Origin: Eumeta japonica
Lineage: Eukaryota > Arthropoda > Insecta > Lepidoptera > Psychidae
Assembly (NCBI GenBank): GCA_005406025.1
Contig: BGZK01000996.1
Location: 124,001-188,000 of the forward strand
DNA length: 64,000 bases
Reading direction: 5' to 3'
The number at the start of each line of letters is the position of its first letter. Position 1 is the first letter of the stretch. The translations under genes were made by a program, and so were the position numbers. Shown here one piece after another: positions 1-12,194 of the stretch. Under the pieces are notes generated by a model, which was not told the origin of the DNA, did no database searches, and saw only the letters and a program-made list of their open reading frames with translations.

Positions 1-970
1 CCATTGCTTACGTAATATTAAATTTTTGTAAATTTATCAACTTCAAATGTGTTTTTGACAGCTATATCGTGCGATTCATATCAAAAAGTTCAAATTTGTA
101 ACTGTAGCGTGGAAAAGAAAGGAAATACATGTTAAGTTAGAAATTAACATAAAATAACTATGCAAAAAAGATGCCTTTAGTGGGAGATATGAACCTGATG
201 CTTTAATTATAAATTTTTTAACGTTCGGTGTTAATTTAGTCAAGTTTAATCATAAACCTAATAAAAAATGGACAATCTATAATCTTGATTGACCACCATG
301 GTCGTGACGTAACATTTTTCCAACTTTTATTTTAGTACTCACGAATGTTGATATTGTTTTTATTTTAATTTAAATCCATCGTAACGATTGTTTTAGTGTT
401 TAATCAAAATTAAAATCAACTGTAATCATGTGGAGTACAACCATTTCGAATTCTTTTACACACTAACTCGTATGTATATCGCTTACTTATTTTATCGCAG
501 ATTTCATGTCACATACAACCTGTTAAATGTTTTTTAAAATTTTTATTCCCTTTCTTATACCCGCTTACGTCTAGGGATGTCCTCATCGGATACGCGAAAT
601 GTCACTCGCTTTTAGTACTGATTAGCACTAGTATGTGTAGCTTGTGTAGTGAAGAAACATGTTTCTTTGTAGCCTATGGTACGACACATGTCAAGTTTTT
701 ACGTGCCAAAATGTATAGGCTGAATGCATCAAAGAACATAACATAATACCCATGTCTACGTTCCCTTACTAGAGGGTGTCACACTTCGTAGTGCCACACC
801 TTATTTCTTAATGTGGCTTTGCAGGTAACTTGGACAAGGGCATAGAACGTTTATAGTCAATAACTATAATAATTTACCTCGTGACAAGACAAAAATCGAT
901 GTTGTTTGTTTTATCGCGTCAGATACCCTTACACTTTGACTAATGGATATTTTGTGCAAATATGTACAAG

Positions 971-972
<2 letters not shown>
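1..972. other. AT-rich DNA without recognisable gene
   Basis: No open frame of note, RNA gene or terminal-repeat pair was seen. The only small structure is the short palindrome GAAACATGTTTC near 653. Confidence 0.5.

Positions 973-1037
<65 letters not shown>
973..1037. repeat. (AT)n microsatellite
   Basis: About 32 uninterrupted AT dinucleotides, the longest pure simple repeat in the window. Perfect purity suggests recent slippage, so length is likely polymorphic. No transposon end is visible on either side. Confidence 0.97.
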
Positions 1038-1041
<4 letters not shown>

Positions 1042-4000
1042 ATAGTACGAGTCCATCGGTTATACCAATAATAACCTTTTATTAGCGCTAAGTAGCATCA
1101 ATGCAGGTTAACGCCATGTTCTTGCACGCGCATGCGTTCTTGTTTACAAAACTTTCAATCGGGTAGCGAAGAAATGTTCGTTTATATTAATAAAATTATT
1201 ATGCGTTATGCCAAATATGACGTCTGTCAATTTTTTAAACAATAACTACGATAGAACATATTTTGACAATCGTTTTACCATTGATAATATTGCAATTACG
1301 TCAGTACCTAGAATTGTAGCAATTGCTCTTCTAATTGCTTAATTAAATGTCGATATGTGGTCATTTTTTAACACATATTTTACAGATCTGAAAATTTTAT
1401 TTTACAATTTTAACATTTCATTCTTTGTTTACAATCCCTTTTATTAAATAATTGGCGGACACGCTTAAATGCGGTCTCACACTATCCTGTAGTGCCATGT
1501 CGTAATCTACATATTTAATAGGTTTTTAACCTTCGATAATTTTATATGTTGCGAATGTAACCATAAATTATAGAACTTTGTATTTATTTTCTTTGCATTA
1601 ATTCCCTCATTCACGTTTTATTTACTCATTATTCTCAATTCCCTGTTTCTTGGGCCATTTAAAGTATTACGTAAGTAGAGCTTTAGCGATTTTTTGAATC
1701 CCCTTCAGCCATGTCAATGAAAGTAGGAAAAATTACGGCCCCTCACAGTTGAACGCTTACGTAAGATTTGTATAGTTATGAAATTCGTTAATTCCTTAAC
1801 TGCTATTCGCAAGGGAGTGCCTTCAATGAAACAAACAATTTACAAGGGAAATTTATTCATTATGTTCTACATCAAAATGTTAATTGATAATTGAATTATG
1901 TCTTTCATGACATTGGAATGAAATTCAACTATGAGCATCTGCTAACTACTGTATTTATTCTTTCGAAATATTAATATTTAGTTTGAAGTTTGTACTACAT
2001 AAACGCCCTGTCTATACTATTAATCTTTTTGTTGATGACGTAATCACTACTCAAACCTTAATGTCATTAAAAATAAGTAAAATAAACACCCAACTTCGAT
2101 GCTTTGATAATACTTAAACGACCCTTTTAATGTCTCTTGCTTTTGAACAAATTAAAGATTATTTATACCAATTTTTTTTTTTCTATACAATAGTTATAAA
2201 ATGGAGACATTACAGTTTTTCCTATAGTCATAGTGATAAAATAATCACTATATATTTTGGTACAAATCCAGATTATACGTATACTAAGAAAATAAAGTTA
2301 ATATTGTGTCGCTAATGGTAGCATCGGCTTGGGTACAGCTCAGCAACTCGACACGTCTTTCCACCTTCGCGCTTCATTTATTCCCCCATTCCCGTCTCTG
2401 TTCTCCTTTACATTACGACGTAAGCATACCTATTATTATGATCTGTAAGGTTGACGTTCGTATATCAAAGGCTTTAGGCCTCGTGTTGAATGTCCATGTT
2501 ATACTTTTAGGTTACGTATTTATGGATGTAAATAAATAAAAAAATGTATTTAGTATACGTATATATGGTTATAAATGAATAAAAAAAGTTTTTAACATTT
2601 TTTTTTGGACGACATAAATTTGGTTTAAGGGACGCACAGGGGAGGAGCCTTGGATACGCCATAACACATTTTTTTTTGAACATGTGTGCCATATCGAACC
2701 AAAAAGTCGTATGTTCCTACTATTTTGATATACAAAAGATTCAATATCACATGGTTAATTTTTGTGTAGACCGTTCTCCTAGCGCGGCACATGTCAAGAA
2801 GATAGTAAGTAATATGAAAGCCGGTTCATTGATACGACATTGTTTACCAATTTGGAAAGTAGAGTTTCACGGGTGCCTTGTTGATTTATTACGGTATCTA
2901 TAATAAACGAGGAGTACCAGAAACACAACGAAAATAATAAAAAATCTATTGATATTCATCTAAAAATTATTTTAAGTACGTGTTGCATCAGAGCGTACCA
3001 AACGGATCCAAAGCTGTGACCTTTCTAAGGATGCTATGGGATCATCGACGACTGTGGCTGATGAATATAGAAGAATAGAACAAGCAGCTTCAAGCAATTA
3101 TTGCAGTCGTAATCGGTTGCAGCACTGCAGAATGTTAATCAGGATACGACGCCGCGTGTCGCATACTCACACGTATCGGGTATGCGCGGGCGGTTTCACT
3201 TTTCGTTGGCATGCGCTGGATCTTTGATTTGATACGATTGCTATTTTATGACACTCGGAGACGTTCAAATACAAGTATGCGACATTAAGACGCCAAAGCC
3301 TCACCAGGAAACACTTAGCAATCTTCGCACTTTTGTCTTATGAAGCAGTTTATGGCCTGATCCACTATAAAAATATCTATTTATGATACTCGATGTACAC
3401 ACTTATATTTATTTAGGTGCTTAGTTTTCTTTAGTAAGTAAGTGCTTATCAAAGTTAGCGAATCTCAAGCTGTAAAGCCTCAAATTTCTTCCTTTTGTGT
3501 TTTAGTTTTATCCGTATCCTAAACTCATTGTACGTAGTCCGGATGTGCAATATTTTGGGTACCTCGTTAGCACTCAGATCATTTCCAATTAGCTTCTATA
3601 CGTTGCTCGGAATACCAAATTTGAGTTTTGTTTAATTATTTGTTTATAGATCGAGATCTAACCTGCGATCGTTGGCAGGATAACGTGATGTAAATGAATA
3701 TAGAACGCGTTAAAAGAGAAAAACGTATACTTGAATTTGTGATCGTGATAAATGCTATAATAAAATTTAATTTCCTTAACATGACCTTGTATTCATATAT
3801 AAAAATTATAAGCCTCGACATAAAATAATAGCGAATGTTGGAATAAATTTTATTAATTCAGTGCGGATTTACAGACTGGAAGCGACATCGTATTTTGAAG
3901 AGGAATAATTAATTATATTGAAGTAAATGAAAATCTTTAATTTAACTTCGATTGCGTGATTTTTAAATATGCAAAAATATCATACCGATTTTTCACTAAT

Positions 4001-6204
4001 GTTAGCCAGTGTTAAAAATTTTAAAATCATATGAATTTAAAGGATTTTACGAATTGGTTAGCTACTTAAAATTTGTTTTTTGGTTTTGCTTGTTTATATA
4101 ATTTCTTGTCTACGTATTAATATGTAAAGCGAAAATCACATAAAAAACCACACTTTGAGAAATTCAAACCGAGGCTCATTACTTCATGGATTGGTTCATA
4201 GGTAAAAATCGTACAAGTCAAACGAAAGTACTGCGACAGTGGCCAGCGAGGGCCATGCATATTAATTTTAACGTAGGTCTGATTTAATCAATTTTTATCA
4301 TGCTCTTTGCTCGTAAAACTTTATGAATCGCGTTTCGTTCCACGAGATTGCAAAAAAAAATTACTTGGCATTCATCACTGAAGTCTCTTACGTCCTTTAA
4401 CGTAATAGAGGACACTTTTGTCCCTCGCTCGCCCTCTGCATATCGCACTGAAATAATTCGAAGCTTATCGTAATTCCCTTTTATCTGAATCTGGTAACGC
4501 CGAAAGTAACGTCAATCGGTATTCAACGATCTTCTCAACAAAAATGTCTTGTTTAAACAAATTTGATATTCATCGACGACGTCCACGAATGCACTTAAAA
4601 TCCTAACTTTGGACCAACCACTACGCCAACGTGTACAGCTTAAACTATAAACCCTTTGATCTAAAATAAGGTTGAAGGTTATTAACATCTGATTCTATTT
4701 TCATTGAATAACTTCGAAGTTGTAGAATTCTGTATCTGTATATATAATTGTATACTTTATATACTACATCCCATTTTAGTTAATTTCAAATTATTTCATG
4801 CGTCCTACGTTTTGTTTATTTATTTTACAGAAATACAATATTATGTAGGAATGCACCTAATTAAACTTCCATCGGGCTGATGTCACGAAGCTGGTAAAAC
4901 TCCTATCGCTAACAATAAACAATAAAAAGCTAAACGCCATTTCTGAAGTCATACTTCTTTTGGCGCGTTACGAAAAAATTATGAGAGTGAATTTTGATCG
5001 GGGTGACACGGTAATTACAGTATGAAGTTGCAAGCGGTTTAGCGAGCAACTTCAGACCACTAATAACTGATGTGTTAAACGTTAGAGCTGGAGGAGTTGC
5101 CATTTATCAAAATTTGAACGATATTACCCATATCTATTACTACGAATATCGATATGACTGTAAGACAGGCGGAATTAGGAAGTTTAGCAGTGACATGAGT
5201 CGGTGAGTTTTGTGTGGCTGAATGCAATTTTTATTTAATTTTTCAAATTTAAAATAAACTTTATCAACTATTTTATTGTAATTAATGTTTTCATGCAACT
5301 AAAAACAATTTTTTAATTACGCCAAAGAAGATTAACTTCTCACGGACCTACACAATGTACACGCATCGTTTTATTTTTTAATAACTAAATATAACCGAGA
5401 CATTGATATTTTAAATAACTAATAAACGGACTGGGAAACGATTGACGCTGAACATAGAGTCAGTATTGCTTACATAAAATACACGCAAAACACCCTATGG
5501 ACATTTTGTAAGAAAGAAAGGCCAAGTAATAAAATCGTAATGATCAAATTTTAATTTTGTTTTCGCTGCTCATTATCATATCTTATCTATTTTTTTAGTT
5601 TATCTAAAAATGCAATATTTCGAGTATCACTAAATAAACTTTTGAAACTCTTTCGTTCTAGTCAATATTCTAGAAAAATCCTTGGAGTCATTGACCGACA
5701 CTGTTATAATGACCATGTGATTGGACTCTGAAAATAAATGTGATTAGATATTAATTGAAAGACTCGACAAATCGGGTGTTGCAATCAACAATCTGTTTGC
5801 TGAACGTAGCGATTAGAGCACGCTCCCTACTTTGACGTCTTCGTTAGTACATCGTACGGTCATATCTAACTAATGACGTATCCGTAACCTCTATTTTTGT
5901 TATTCCATAGGGGATGAGCTTTAGTTCGCTTATCGCATTGTTTGCACGATAAGTTATCGGGTTGACGCCGGCGCCGTGCACTTATGCGTGCGCGCCGTCA
6001 AGTAGATATGAATGCTACCAGCGATCAGAGAAAACCCGCTAAGAACGAGTCGGGGCTCGCACGCAAGTGTTTTTGGGCATGTAACAATTTTTTTTTATAG
6101 AACAAAATACTTTAAATTATCATTACGTACAATTGAACTGCTTCTCTCCGTCTGTACGCAGGTCCAATTTATACGTTTTTTTATTCTGGAAACTCATCCG
6201 TTTT
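1038..6204. other. Gene-free AT-rich stretch
   Basis: Open frames here are short (61-77 codons), AT-driven, overlap on both strands and resemble no family I know. Slightly more GC-rich islets occur at about 2306-2440, 3130-3230 and 5960-6070. The last contains an imperfect inverted pair built on TTGACG and CGTCAA at about 5960-6002. None has a convincing splice-site pair or protein similarity. Confidence 0.45.
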
Positions 6205-6275
6205 AGTACAAACTACTAGCTTTTGCTCGCAACTTTGCCCGCGATTCGTTTGCGTGAACTTAGAACGAATTTCTT
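6205..6275 (+). repeat. Dispersed repeat fragment with CTAGCTTTTGCTCGC motif
   Basis: The core at about 6216 reads CTAGCTTTTGCTCGC followed by a GCCCGCG block and GTGAACTTAGAACG. The same arrangement recurs at 11349, 33729 and 52443, and inverted near 33930. I remember this motif as very common in lepidopteran repeats. This copy lacks the hexamer tract found beside most of the others. The transposon class cannot be settled by eye. Confidence 0.6.
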
Positions 6276-7599
6276 ACTTCTTTATCAGTATTATCAGTAT
6301 TTTAGTTAATGCTTTCAATCAACAGACACGGCGATTCTACAGTTTTATTATATATGAATGACATAAAACTTCCGAGAATTCGTGCTATGGATATTTACTT
6401 GTGTTTTGAATAATAATTAAATTTAAAATGAATTTTTTTATAGCATAAAATATCTACTTGATCGCATAAAAATAAAATTATTTATTTAAATTCTCTTCAT
6501 TCGGTGTTCGGTCAGTATATTTCACTTATAAAAAAAATCCTCAATCGTGCATGCGTGGTGTGTGTTTTTTCCGGAAAGTACGATTTAGCGGAAATCGTGA
6601 ACTTCACGTATTATAAACATATAACATTAAATGTAATGCTCCTAACTAATTATAGAGTTATGTATTCCATGACCCTATAATTAGCCAGGAACATCGATCA
6701 AAGAGCTACGTCAAAAACATTAACTAATACAGAAATAATACCGAAGGAATTATAAAAAAAAAGGAAGCTAAAATAATTAATGTGAATTAATAAAAAAAAA
6801 ACCTTGCACCATAGACACCAACAGACGATACGCGTTATCGGCCCGCGATTGAGGTCGGGCCATAATCGTTCACGGGCGGTGATTGATAACGGACGGTTAC
6901 GTGCATTGATTACATTTTTTTTATTCATGTGTTTTCGGTCGTAAATCAACCAATTACGTGAACAGTTTTTTTTTTACTATACATGAACTGGATACTATTT
7001 TACTACTTCGTGTTTTGCTCGCTCTCGTTACTACGATGTTTCGTAAATTTAGTCACCTTTTTTATTTTGTCCATGGAAATATGATGAGTTTTATAATTAA
7101 TAATTATTTTGTTTCACTTTTTTCTTTATACACATTTTGAAGCCGGTTTAGAGACCTTCAAATTTAAGTATTATTGCCTGACACTTGCCTGCAACATGCA
7201 TTAACATGCAGCATGCAACCCACCGCTGACCCTCGAATCTGCCTCTCCACAACCAATCTCTATCTAAAGGATTGAATATTGATTCCAGAGGATTGACAAA
7301 TATCGAGCACCTACGCAAGTGTTATTTATTTTTATAATTATCTTAATCCGCTAACCGTTAAATTGTCGTTAAAAAAAAATTAACGTCTACTATGGATTTC
7401 CGCGAATTAACACCTCACACAACACAATTGCCTGATTAAATAAAAAAAGTAGTTTAAACGCTTGACAAACTTTGAGCTGAGTTATTGATACATCTAAAAA
7501 ATCTAAATGAAATCAGACACCTAAAATGGTTCTAATAGCACCCATACCCAGATGTTTATATGCGTTTTTAAACGATAATACAATACGTACATCCTTATA
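6276..7599. other. Gene-free stretch
   Basis: The minus-strand frame at 6698-6949 (83 codons) spans a GC-richer patch at 6830-6905, but its translation is not recognisable and its ends are AT-driven. Clustered CATGCA words lie at 7195-7220. No gene or element boundary is supported. Confidence 0.45.
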
Positions 7600-7680
7600 C
7601 TTCACGCCTGTCTCCCAGGGGGTAGGCAGAAATTACATCCTTCCATGCACTATGACCTTGACAAATCTTAACTTCACATC
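7600..7680 (+). repeat. SINE/LINE-like fragment (CCCAGGGGGTAGGCAGA type)
   Basis: CGCCTGTCTCCCAGGGGGTA followed by GGCAGAAATTACATC resembles a widespread lepidopteran dispersed repeat that I recall around the words GGGTAGGCAGAG. Related words occur at 50545-50610 and, weakly, at 61040-61075. Only this core is recognisable, so the element is a truncated relic. Confidence 0.5.
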
Positions 7681-8154
7681 CATGTAACATTCAATATACA
7701 ATCGTAAGTAAAATTCAATATGAAATGTCTTGTTAAAATCAAACATTATGAAAAAAATATAGTGAACCCAGCAATACACACTTCGAAGTTTCTTTTTCAC
7801 CATAAAAAAAAGTTAAACTAATGTGTTTACTTAATATTGAAAAAAAAATATGTAAATGAAATGCTTATTTGATTAAAATATAAGTATATAAATAAAAAAT
7901 GTTATAGATATGTTAGAAAGTTTCACTAAAAAAATTACCTTTTATTGGTAATATATTAAGTATGCAGTGCAACCACCATTTTTTGAAATAATAAAAAAAA
8001 ATAAAAACAGAAAAGTAGATGCTATTATTATTTCGCTGTGTATTGAATTTCATATAAGTTTAATGACCACAAATAAATAATAAGGATTATACCAGCGACA
8101 TTAAATAATTATGTATTCTACGTAAATATAAAGTTAATAATAGAAATCAGCTCA
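7681..8154. other. Gene-free AT-rich stretch
   Basis: Only A/T homopolymer-rich sequence with scattered stop codons in all frames. Nothing supported. Confidence 0.5.
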
Positions 8155-8690
8155 ATAACTTTTTCTAGTGTTATCGTGGTAGGTTCTACATCAAATAACT
8201 AGACCAATTGACGTTCATAACAGATTTTTCATTCGGATTCTTTTTTGTATAACTATTCTGATAGTAAGATTTAAGTTTTACTCAAATTCTTAGGGTTCTG
8301 AACCTTAAATGTATGATCCTTTCGTTATCTACCTGTCTGTCAAGACCCTTTTTCTTAGAAGTGCATAAGTATTAAGTTGAAAAATAATATCGAATACTTA
8401 GGTGTATGGACTATTGGAGCAGTAAAAAAATCAAGCCTGTAAGTAAATGAAATTAGAAAATACGACCATTTTCGTCGCATATTTAGTCTGCCAAATAAAT
8501 CAAAAACCTTGACCTAGAATTATAAAATTTGGCAAGAAGAAAGGTTTTGCAGCACAAATTAAGGAAAAAATCTTAAAATCGTCATTTTAAACATTTAATA
8601 TTTCCATAAAATCAGACATTTAAAAAAAATCGTAAAATTCTGCGATGAAAGAAAATATATCTTCCCGAATCTTCGATAACTCTTTGGTAT
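8155..8690 (+). repeat. Degraded dispersed repeat (GGTTCTGAACC ... CTGTCTGTCAAGACCC)
   Basis: A continuous run of words matches, from memory, an unclassified repeat abundant in moth and butterfly genomes. In order they are AGGGTTCTGAACCTTAAA, TACCTGTCTGTCAAGACCC, GGTGTATGGACTATTGGAGC, AAAAAATCAAGCCTGTAAGT, ATACGACCATTTTCGTCGCA and AAATTTGGCAAGAAG. Their order and spacing over more than 300 bp argue against chance. No coding capacity or terminal repeats are visible. Confidence 0.5.
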
Positions 8691-9029
8691 CGATACCGAC
8701 AACAGGGAAATACCGTCGATACTCGTGATGGATTAAATATCTATGTATTTAATTAGTTTATACGGAACCTTAAGTGTACGAATCCTATTCGCACTTGTCC
8801 GATGTTATTACTAAAACGTCCTGTTTAAACAGTGTATTTTCAATATTACAAACGTGAATATAACTTTAGAGCTGGTGATTTAAAATGATCGTAATTTTTA
8901 TATTTCTTTTTTTTATATTGTGTGATACTGAAGGAGATTTTATTTTTAGGAAAACGATCCATGTGAGTGGACTTAATATGACATAAGTTCTAAATAAAGG
9001 GAATTATTGCTTTGAAATTAAATACTTGG

Positions 9030-9195
9030 ACATATTTTGGTACAAGTTTCCCCTTCCATCGACCCGATCCCACTCCATTAGATAACCTATTCCCTCCCAA
9101 AATCACTAGACCCATGGGCGGCGGTGACCGTTTACTCTCTAATGATTCGCTTGTTCCTTTGCCCCTCGTCTGTGTTATAAAAAATAAAGTGATAA
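9030..9195 (+). repeat. LINE-type 3' tail with CCCATGGGCGGCGGTGAC
   Basis: CCCATGGGCGGCGGTGAC at about 9112 is followed by TTTACTC, GCTTGTTCCTTTGCCCC and an A-rich stretch. This is the layout of a tail common at the 3' ends of lepidopteran non-LTR retrotransposons and their SINEs. A second diverged copy lies at 23905-24030. The 67-codon frame at 9012-9215 is a by-product. 5' truncation is typical of LINE copies. Confidence 0.6.
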
Positions 9196-9479
9196 AAACG
9201 CTACAATCAAATTAAATATTTAATCGCAAATATCCCAATTTTCTGTGCATACGTATATACATATGTTTATGAGAAGTTATACCAAATATTGTTTATGAAA
9301 CTAAGATAGCTAGTTTTAAAGGAATGTTTAAGATCATTTTCCAATCTTCTGAAATGTTATCCTCCTAACAGATTTTATTATTGTTTTTGGAATATTTAAG
9401 ATCTTTTCTAAAGTACATTTAGAATTGTTTTCCTATAAGGTCCAATTTCCTAAAGAAATTATTCTCTAATATCGCGTCT

Positions 9480-9630
9480 CGTAGGTGGTCCCAATGATAC
9501 GGTAATAATCTATTTTTCCACAGCTCAGCCCTTTCGGACCGCCCGTCGGGATTGTAATTAGAAATTAGCCCTTCACGGTACAGAGGGCCTCACGCTGGGT
9601 GATCACCCTCCCGTAGTTTATTTAGGTAAT
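9480..9630. other. GC-rich islet of unknown nature
   Basis: About 150 bp of clearly higher GC than its surroundings, containing GACCGCCCGTCGGGATTG and GGCCTCACGCTGGGTGATCA. Neither strand gives a recognisable peptide. It could be a repeat relic, a regulatory element or an exon remnant. Confidence 0.3.
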
Positions 9631-10684
9631 TAGGCATATCTACGGTATCTGTGGAATTAAATAAAATACCATTTGTATCATTGCAGGAAGTGCCGTTTCA
9701 TGTGGACACGACCGTGGAACATTGTCACGAGTTTAATAATAATGACAACAGTAGTAAAATCATATTTAGTATACATTTTTTCGTAGCCTTTATCGTGTCG
9801 GCTTCGCCCCTGAGGCACACATACGTTCCCACAAACTTTATCTTTTCAATGCATGTAGTCGGACCTCAAGTTCATTGACGGTCGCTACCGATGCCGTAAC
9901 ATCAGACGACATGGCCCGACTGCAGGATAGAACGAGTGGCTTAATTTCACTTAAACTTAGAAATTAACTTGTCAATTAGGCCGTGGTCTAACTTCGAATC
10001 GGACGCCTACCGGAGCGAAGTTCACGAGCGTGACCACTCTACTATCAATAGGTTCGGTCTTTAACGGTTTGTGGAGAATTAAGATTTTCAAGGTATTTCG
10101 CGGTAAACTCGTGGTATTCACTTTAAATAATAAAATAAATAACAAAAATATTCCTATGTCTTCATATTCAAATTTGAACAACGAACACTATACCGTATCC
10201 TTATAAATTAATCGAAGGAAACTAGAACATTCTAAACCAGTTCGTTGTCCATCAGTTTATCATAGCATCTACATACATTATGCATACAACTCGTTAGATA
10301 ATATACAAATTGTGCATCGACTGTACCTGCTGGTTACACCGAAAAAAATTATACACGTGATGGTACACATAGATAGAGAAATTACAGTGTACAGGAGTCG
10401 TATATTGACTGGCTTACCCTTTGAGCCTCGGGCGCTGAACTACACAGCCCTCTCGTTATTGTGGAAGCTTTGTATATTAAAATTGTAATATCTTTGCAAA
10501 TCGGATAACGTCAAAAGCATAGGGGTTCGGGTATATCCATAAGTATAAGGACAAAATGTAATGAGCAGTTACCTATATAACTTTTGTTAATATTAGCCAT
10601 AAAATGTTAGGCATTTCATTTATGTTCTTTCTAATTATTAATTTAGTAAATATTTTACTTTTACATAAAATATGAAATTCATAT

Positions 10685-10795
10685 ACGTGTGTACTAATTT
10701 TGTAAGCGCCGGTGGCGTCCGTGTGGTCAAGACAGATATTTTCGAACCAGAAAATATTCACCCAGTGATTTAGGTTTGAATCCTGAATTACTAGA
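10685..10795 (+). mobile_element. tRNA-like SINE head (Pol III box-like elements)
   Basis: GCGCCGGTGGCGTCCGTGTG resembles an A-box-bearing tRNA 5' half. About 70 bp downstream, AGGTTTGAATCCTG closely matches the Pol III B box (GGTTCRANNCC). A tRNA-derived head, followed by the 36-bp minisatellite and then the tail at 10999-11110, suggests one composite SINE. The A box is degraded and transcription is unlikely. Confidence 0.45.
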
Positions 10796-10824
10796 CTTTA
10801 CGAGTACTTTAAGTCGTCGGTTAT

Positions 10825-10990
10825 GGAAGTTGTCATCACCTTCGTGTCAGTGATCTTCTTGAAAGCCGTCATCACCTTCGTGACAGTGATCATCCTGAAA
10901 GTTGTCATCACCTTCGTGACAGTGATCCTTCTGAAAGTTGTCATCACCTTCGCGACAGTGATCATCCTGAAAGTTGCCATTATCTTCGGA
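10825..10990. repeat. 36-bp tandem repeat (minisatellite)
   Basis: Units begin at 10861, 10897, 10933 and 10969, exactly 36 bp apart, with a diverged unit from 10825. Each unit contains TTGTCATCACCTTCGTGACA followed by GTGATC. Because 36 bp is 12 codons and the unit lacks stops in one frame of each strand, both strands show a 99-codon open frame built of a 12-residue repeat. Those frames are artefacts of periodicity. Unit similarity is high enough to suggest fairly recent expansion. Confidence 0.93.
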
Positions 10991-10998
10991 CACATCAG

Positions 10999-11110
10999 CA
11001 GCCCCCAACCAGTACTGGGCCAAAGTATAGTTTTAAGTTTTAGGCCTGTGGATCTGAAACAACAATATCGTAGGAGGCTATTTTTCAGCACTGACATAAT
11101 AAGAAACCTG
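10999..11110 (+). mobile_element. SINE/LINE 3' tail (ACTGGGCCA ... GGAGGC ... CAGCACTGACATAATA)
   Basis: CAGCCCCCAACCAGTACTGG and GCCA are followed by TAGGAGGC and TCAGCACTGACATAATA. This matches, in order, a lepidopteran tail I recall as CACTGGGCCAGCGTGG ... GAGGAGGC ... CAGCAGTGGGACA. A sister fragment lies at 40745-40800. Together with the head at 10685 it delimits a composite element of about 425 bp. Confidence 0.55.
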
Positions 11111-11346
11111 ATACAAATTTGAAATAAATTTCGACATTAAATACACTCAATCATCAAAATAATAACTTTCAATCTTAAACCTATCTACGGAAAATTGATA
11201 ATGAAGAATAGCGAATCAATCACTATTAAGTTGTTCACGTTTTACACTATAAATAATATCGTAGGTTCATTGGCTCAAATTGTCCTAAAGATAAATTGAC
11301 CGATAAAAGTTGAAAACGGAATTAATAACGTACAATTTTCGGTATT

Positions 11347-11548
11347 TAACTAGCTTTCGCTCGTGGCTCCACCCGCGTGGACGTAGAATAAATTTCGTCA
11401 TCTTGCATAGTGACCGATCACGCTGCCACGCTTTCTCAATTTCGGCAGGGTCCCACATTCGTTTCTGCTTCTGGCCCCATTCTCGATTCTCCTTCCTCCC
11501 CGTCCCACTTTTAAATCTGATTTTGCCTCCAACAACAGTCCCGATTTG
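11347..11548 (-). mobile_element. Hexamer-carrying mobile unit, copy 1
   Basis: CTAGCTTTCGCTCGTGGCTC and CACCCGCGTGGACGTAGAA are followed about 30 bp later by GACCGATCAC. After that comes a tract of about 130 bp with 6-bp periodicity built on variants of GATTCC and TCTGCT. The order is the mirror image of the copy at 33725-33950: end motif, CCGATCAC box, hexamer tract. Opposing frames of 97 and 79 codons here are repeat artefacts. This is the inverse orientation relative to copy 33725, hence the minus strand by convention. Confidence 0.65.
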
Positions 11549-12194
11549 ATCGAAGACGGGGGTGAATGTTGATGTCAAAATAAAACATAAGCTATATGAC
11601 TTGGGGATAATGTGGCTTTCTACCAGTTAAAAATTATTAAAATCATCTAAGGAATATAAATTCTTGGATGAGTTGGTATCCTAATTTACTCAAGAACAAT
11701 GTATCTATTTTCAGTTAAAAAAATTTAAGAATCGGTTCTGCAGTGCAGTTTAGTAGTAGAAATATATATTTTTTTAACGAAAACATGCGCCTGTATGTAT
11801 AAAACGCGCAATGTTGTGTAAAAATTTCAAAGAATTTTAAGAGATGTAAAGACTTTTAAGAGATTTGTGTTTTTGAATAAATGAACATTAATTTTTTTTA
11901 TTTATAAATCGGACTGGAAAATGATTTTCTACCGTTCCATACTATCTAAACTATGTAACCCCTTATACACGATCGAGTAGCAAGCTTCTAAAGAAACAAG
12001 TACTTTCTTATTACTAGTATTGTCTATTATGTTTAATATTGTTGTATAAAGACGTCTAAACGACGTCACGGTGGCGTGATGCTCTCATATCTGAAGCGAT
12101 TAAGTGAGTTATCAACCACAATGCATTAAGTAGTTGTTTTGTAAACTACTGATAAAATGTATCAACAAACGTGCTGTGATTTGAAGCTTCATGT

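Noticed and set aside
9985..10050. tRNA-like word pair on the minus strand (TAGAGTGGTCACGCTCGTGA and CCGATTCGAAG)
   Set aside because: No cloverleaf folds, box B is incomplete and no SINE body follows. It may be a decayed SINE head but is too weak to annotate.
10385..10450. GAGCCTCGGGCGCTGAACTA resembling part of a tRNA arm
   Set aside because: No matching stems or Pol III boxes on either strand.
10798..11122. Two 99-codon frames on opposite strands with 12-residue repeats
   Set aside because: Exact consequence of a 36-bp minisatellite whose unit lacks stops in one frame of each strand.
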